A stretch of 64,000 nt of DNA from contig NZ_JAAVLW010000005.1 in NCBI RefSeq assembly GCF_013114835.1, positions 740,704 to 804,703 on the forward strand. Direction: 5' to 3'. Source of the stretch: Bradyrhizobium archetypum (GTDB lineage: Bacteria; Pseudomonadota; Alphaproteobacteria; Rhizobiales; Xanthobacteraceae). The notes beneath the pieces are model-generated. The model saw only the letters and a list, made by a program, of their open reading frames with translations, searched no databases and had not been told where the DNA came from. Numbering within the stretch: position 1 is the stretch's first letter; each line of letters opens with the position of its first letter. Both the position numbers and the translations under genes were made by a program. Positions 62,543-64,000 of the stretch are shown here, piece by piece.

Positions 62543-62867
62543 CTTTTGATGCAAACAGCTGACCGTGGCGGCGCTGACCGTGGCGGCCTGGTAAAGCCTT
62601 GTCATACCGAAACCATTGCGGATCGGCAGCCGGCGTGCCAGACGCCCTCGATCAACCTGGGAAGCAAGCGCTGGTGCGTGCGGCCGGCCGAAGCCAGTCT
62701 CCTTAGTCGAATTCCCCGTTAAACAGGACAATTTGCGGGGATCCTCGGAATACGGGAACCGAACTAACCCATCTATTCGGCTGTCCGCTTCAGATAGTGC
62801 AATTCGAAAAAACTTCGCCGGAGAGGCCCCCGGCGAGTCGTCCCTGTCGGGCGCTTGTGACTGGGGC
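62543..62867. other. Junction-like gap
   Basis: About 320 bases with no gene, including a tandem copy of CTGACCGTGGCGG near 62560-62590. It separates island remnants from a gene of probable core origin and could hold the right boundary. Confidence 0.35.
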
Positions 62868-64000
62868 TTACGCCTTCATCGCGCCCTTCACGGCTTCCGG
62901 CGTGATCGGCAACGAGCGGATACGCGCGCCGCAGGCGTTGAAGATGGCATTGCCGAGCGCAGGCGCGACGACGGTCACCGCCGGCTCGCCGACGCCGGTC
63001 GGCTTGTCGCCGTTGGCGATGACGTTGACGGCGACTTCCGGCGCCTGGCTCATCCGCAAGGGCGTATAGGTATCGAAATTGGTCTGTTCGATACCACCGT
63101 CCTTCAGCGTCGCCTTCTCATACATGGCGAGCGAAAGGCCCCACAGCGCCGCGCCCTCGACCTGGGCGCGGATGTTGTCGGGATGCACCTGCATGCCGAC
63201 GTCGGTGGCGACGGTCAATTTCTTGACCTTGACCTCGCCGGACGGCGCGACCGCGACATGGGCGACGCAGGCGGTCCAGCTTGCGGTGGCCCGCTCTTGC
63301 GATGAGACACAGGCGATGCCCATACCCTCGCCCTTCGGCAGCTTGGTGGTGCCGTAGCCAGCCATGCCCATCGCTGCGAGCAGGGTGTTGCGCAGCCGCT
63401 GCGCGCCGCCGTCATTCTTGCCTTTGCCGTCCAGCAGCGCAATGCGATACTGAGCGGGATCCTGGCCGGCCGCGTGCGCGAGCTCGTCGATCATGCTTTC
63501 GACCGCCCAGAACGTCCAGCCCGGCGCCACCGAGCGCAGCGGACCGGACGGCGTGGCGGTGTGCGCCAGCTCGTTCTTGATCGCGCGGACATTGTGATTG
63601 GGCACTGAATAGAAGAAATCCGCCCCATTCACGGTGAAGGAGTCGAGCGGCCCCTTCTTGTCGACCGACGGCGTCAGGAAATCGGGGATTCCCCACCGCG
63701 CAGTCGGCCAGGCCGAGACCACGTCGTGGTTGAGCGCGATCAGCTTGCCGTCACCATCCAGGCCCGCCTTCACCTTCTGGAAGGTCAGCGGACGCGAATA
63801 GTCCATGGTCATGTCGTTTTCGCGCGAATAGATCACCTTGACCGGCTTGCCGACGGCCTTCGCCGCCTGCACCGCAGGCACCATCATGTCGGCGTCCAAC
63901 CGCCGGCCGAAGCCGCCGCCCAGCCACATCTGGTGCATCACGACGAACTTGGGATCGATCCCGGCCGCTCCCGCCGCGATTGCCCCGGTGCGCGTCGCAA
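62868..64000 (-). CDS. Molybdopterin-binding subunit of an IorB-like oxidase, partial
   Basis: The C-terminal ~377 residues of a xanthine-dehydrogenase-family large subunit, open through the window end. Features are M-W-L-G-G-G-F-G-R-R-L-D-A-D, P-L-R-S-V-A-P-G-W, Q-V-E-G-A-A-L-W-G and the terminal G-V-G-E-P-A-V. It resembles the isoquinoline 1-oxidoreductase β-subunit group. The N-terminus lies outside the window. Confidence 0.85.
   Translation of the reverse strand, partial: ATRTGAIAAGAAGIDPKFVVMHQMWLGGGFGRRLDADMMVPAVQAAKAVGKPVKVIYSRENDMTMDYSRPLTFQKVKAGLDGDGKLIALNHDVVSAWPTARWGIPDFLTPSVDKKGPLDSFTVNGADFFYSVPNHNVRAIKNELAHTATPSGPLRSVAPGWTFWAVESMIDELAHAAGQDPAQYRIALLDGKGKNDGGAQRLRNTLLAAMGMAGYGTTKLPKGEGMGIACVSSQERATASWTACVAHVAVAPSGEVKVKKLTVATDVGMQVHPDNIRAQVEGAALWGLSLAMYEKATLKDGGIEQTNFDTYTPLRMSQAPEVAVNVIANGDKPTGVGEPAVTVVAPALGNAIFNACGARIRSLPITPEAVKGAMKA

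Overview
The window looks like a Bradyrhizobium or close Rhizobiales chromosome carrying a large integrated accessory region. The evidence is high-GC alphaproteobacterial coding, a γ-resorcylate catabolic cluster, a Trb-type conjugation system of the kind found on rhizobial ICEs, and a nodU gene with a broken nodM/glmS-type gene. No rRNA, tRNA or CRISPR array was seen.

Core left flank (1-10,844): a retropepsin-like protease, a coiled-coil repeat protein, two tiny membrane proteins, a gra-type cluster (MarR regulator diverging from flavin reductase, oxygenase, γ-resorcylate decarboxylase, aromatic acid transporter and maleylacetate reductase), a membrane protein, and dusA read leftwards. The ring-cleaving hydroxyquinol dioxygenase expected in this pathway is absent.

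Island start and defence-like cargo (10,845-22,850): a tyrosine integrase sits head-to-head with dusA, the known target of a family of integrative elements. Behind it are a HEPN-domain protein and a tightly overlapped operon: metallo-β-lactamase-fold protein, E2-E1-JAB triple fusion, and patatin/cPLA2-like lipase. This is the most interesting system here: a ubiquitin-like conjugation module with a lipase, but with no recognisable ubiquitin-like protein or CD-NTase. A secreted sorbosone-dehydrogenase-like/SMP-30-like pair and a small XRE regulator follow. Four related ~30-nt dyads lie at the borders of these modules.

Conjugation block (22,971-46,666): a compact leftward operon traG-RHH-trbB-C-D-E-J-L-F-G-I-DUF2274, a GSU2403-type nucleotidyltransferase behind twin palindromes, a DUF3363 relaxase, TraF peptidase, AlpA/RdfS-like excisionase, FseA-like DUF6499-DUF2285 activator, DUF736, DUF2493, toprim and ArdC proteins. 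Several intergenic stretches hold strong nested hairpins.

Decaying cargo (46,667-62,867): a frameshifted MFS exporter, a glmS/nodM-type gene split by an apparent 2-nt deletion, a reverse-transcriptase remnant, a diiron ferritin-like protein, a CehA/McbA-type metallohydrolase beside a shattered GH88 glycuronyl hydrolase, an intact MHS transporter and a truncated TRAP binding protein, then an intact isolated nodU followed by a MaoC remnant. The window ends in a molybdopterin hydroxylase gene that probably belongs to the core chromosome. All functions are inferred by reading the protein and DNA sequence; no database search was run.
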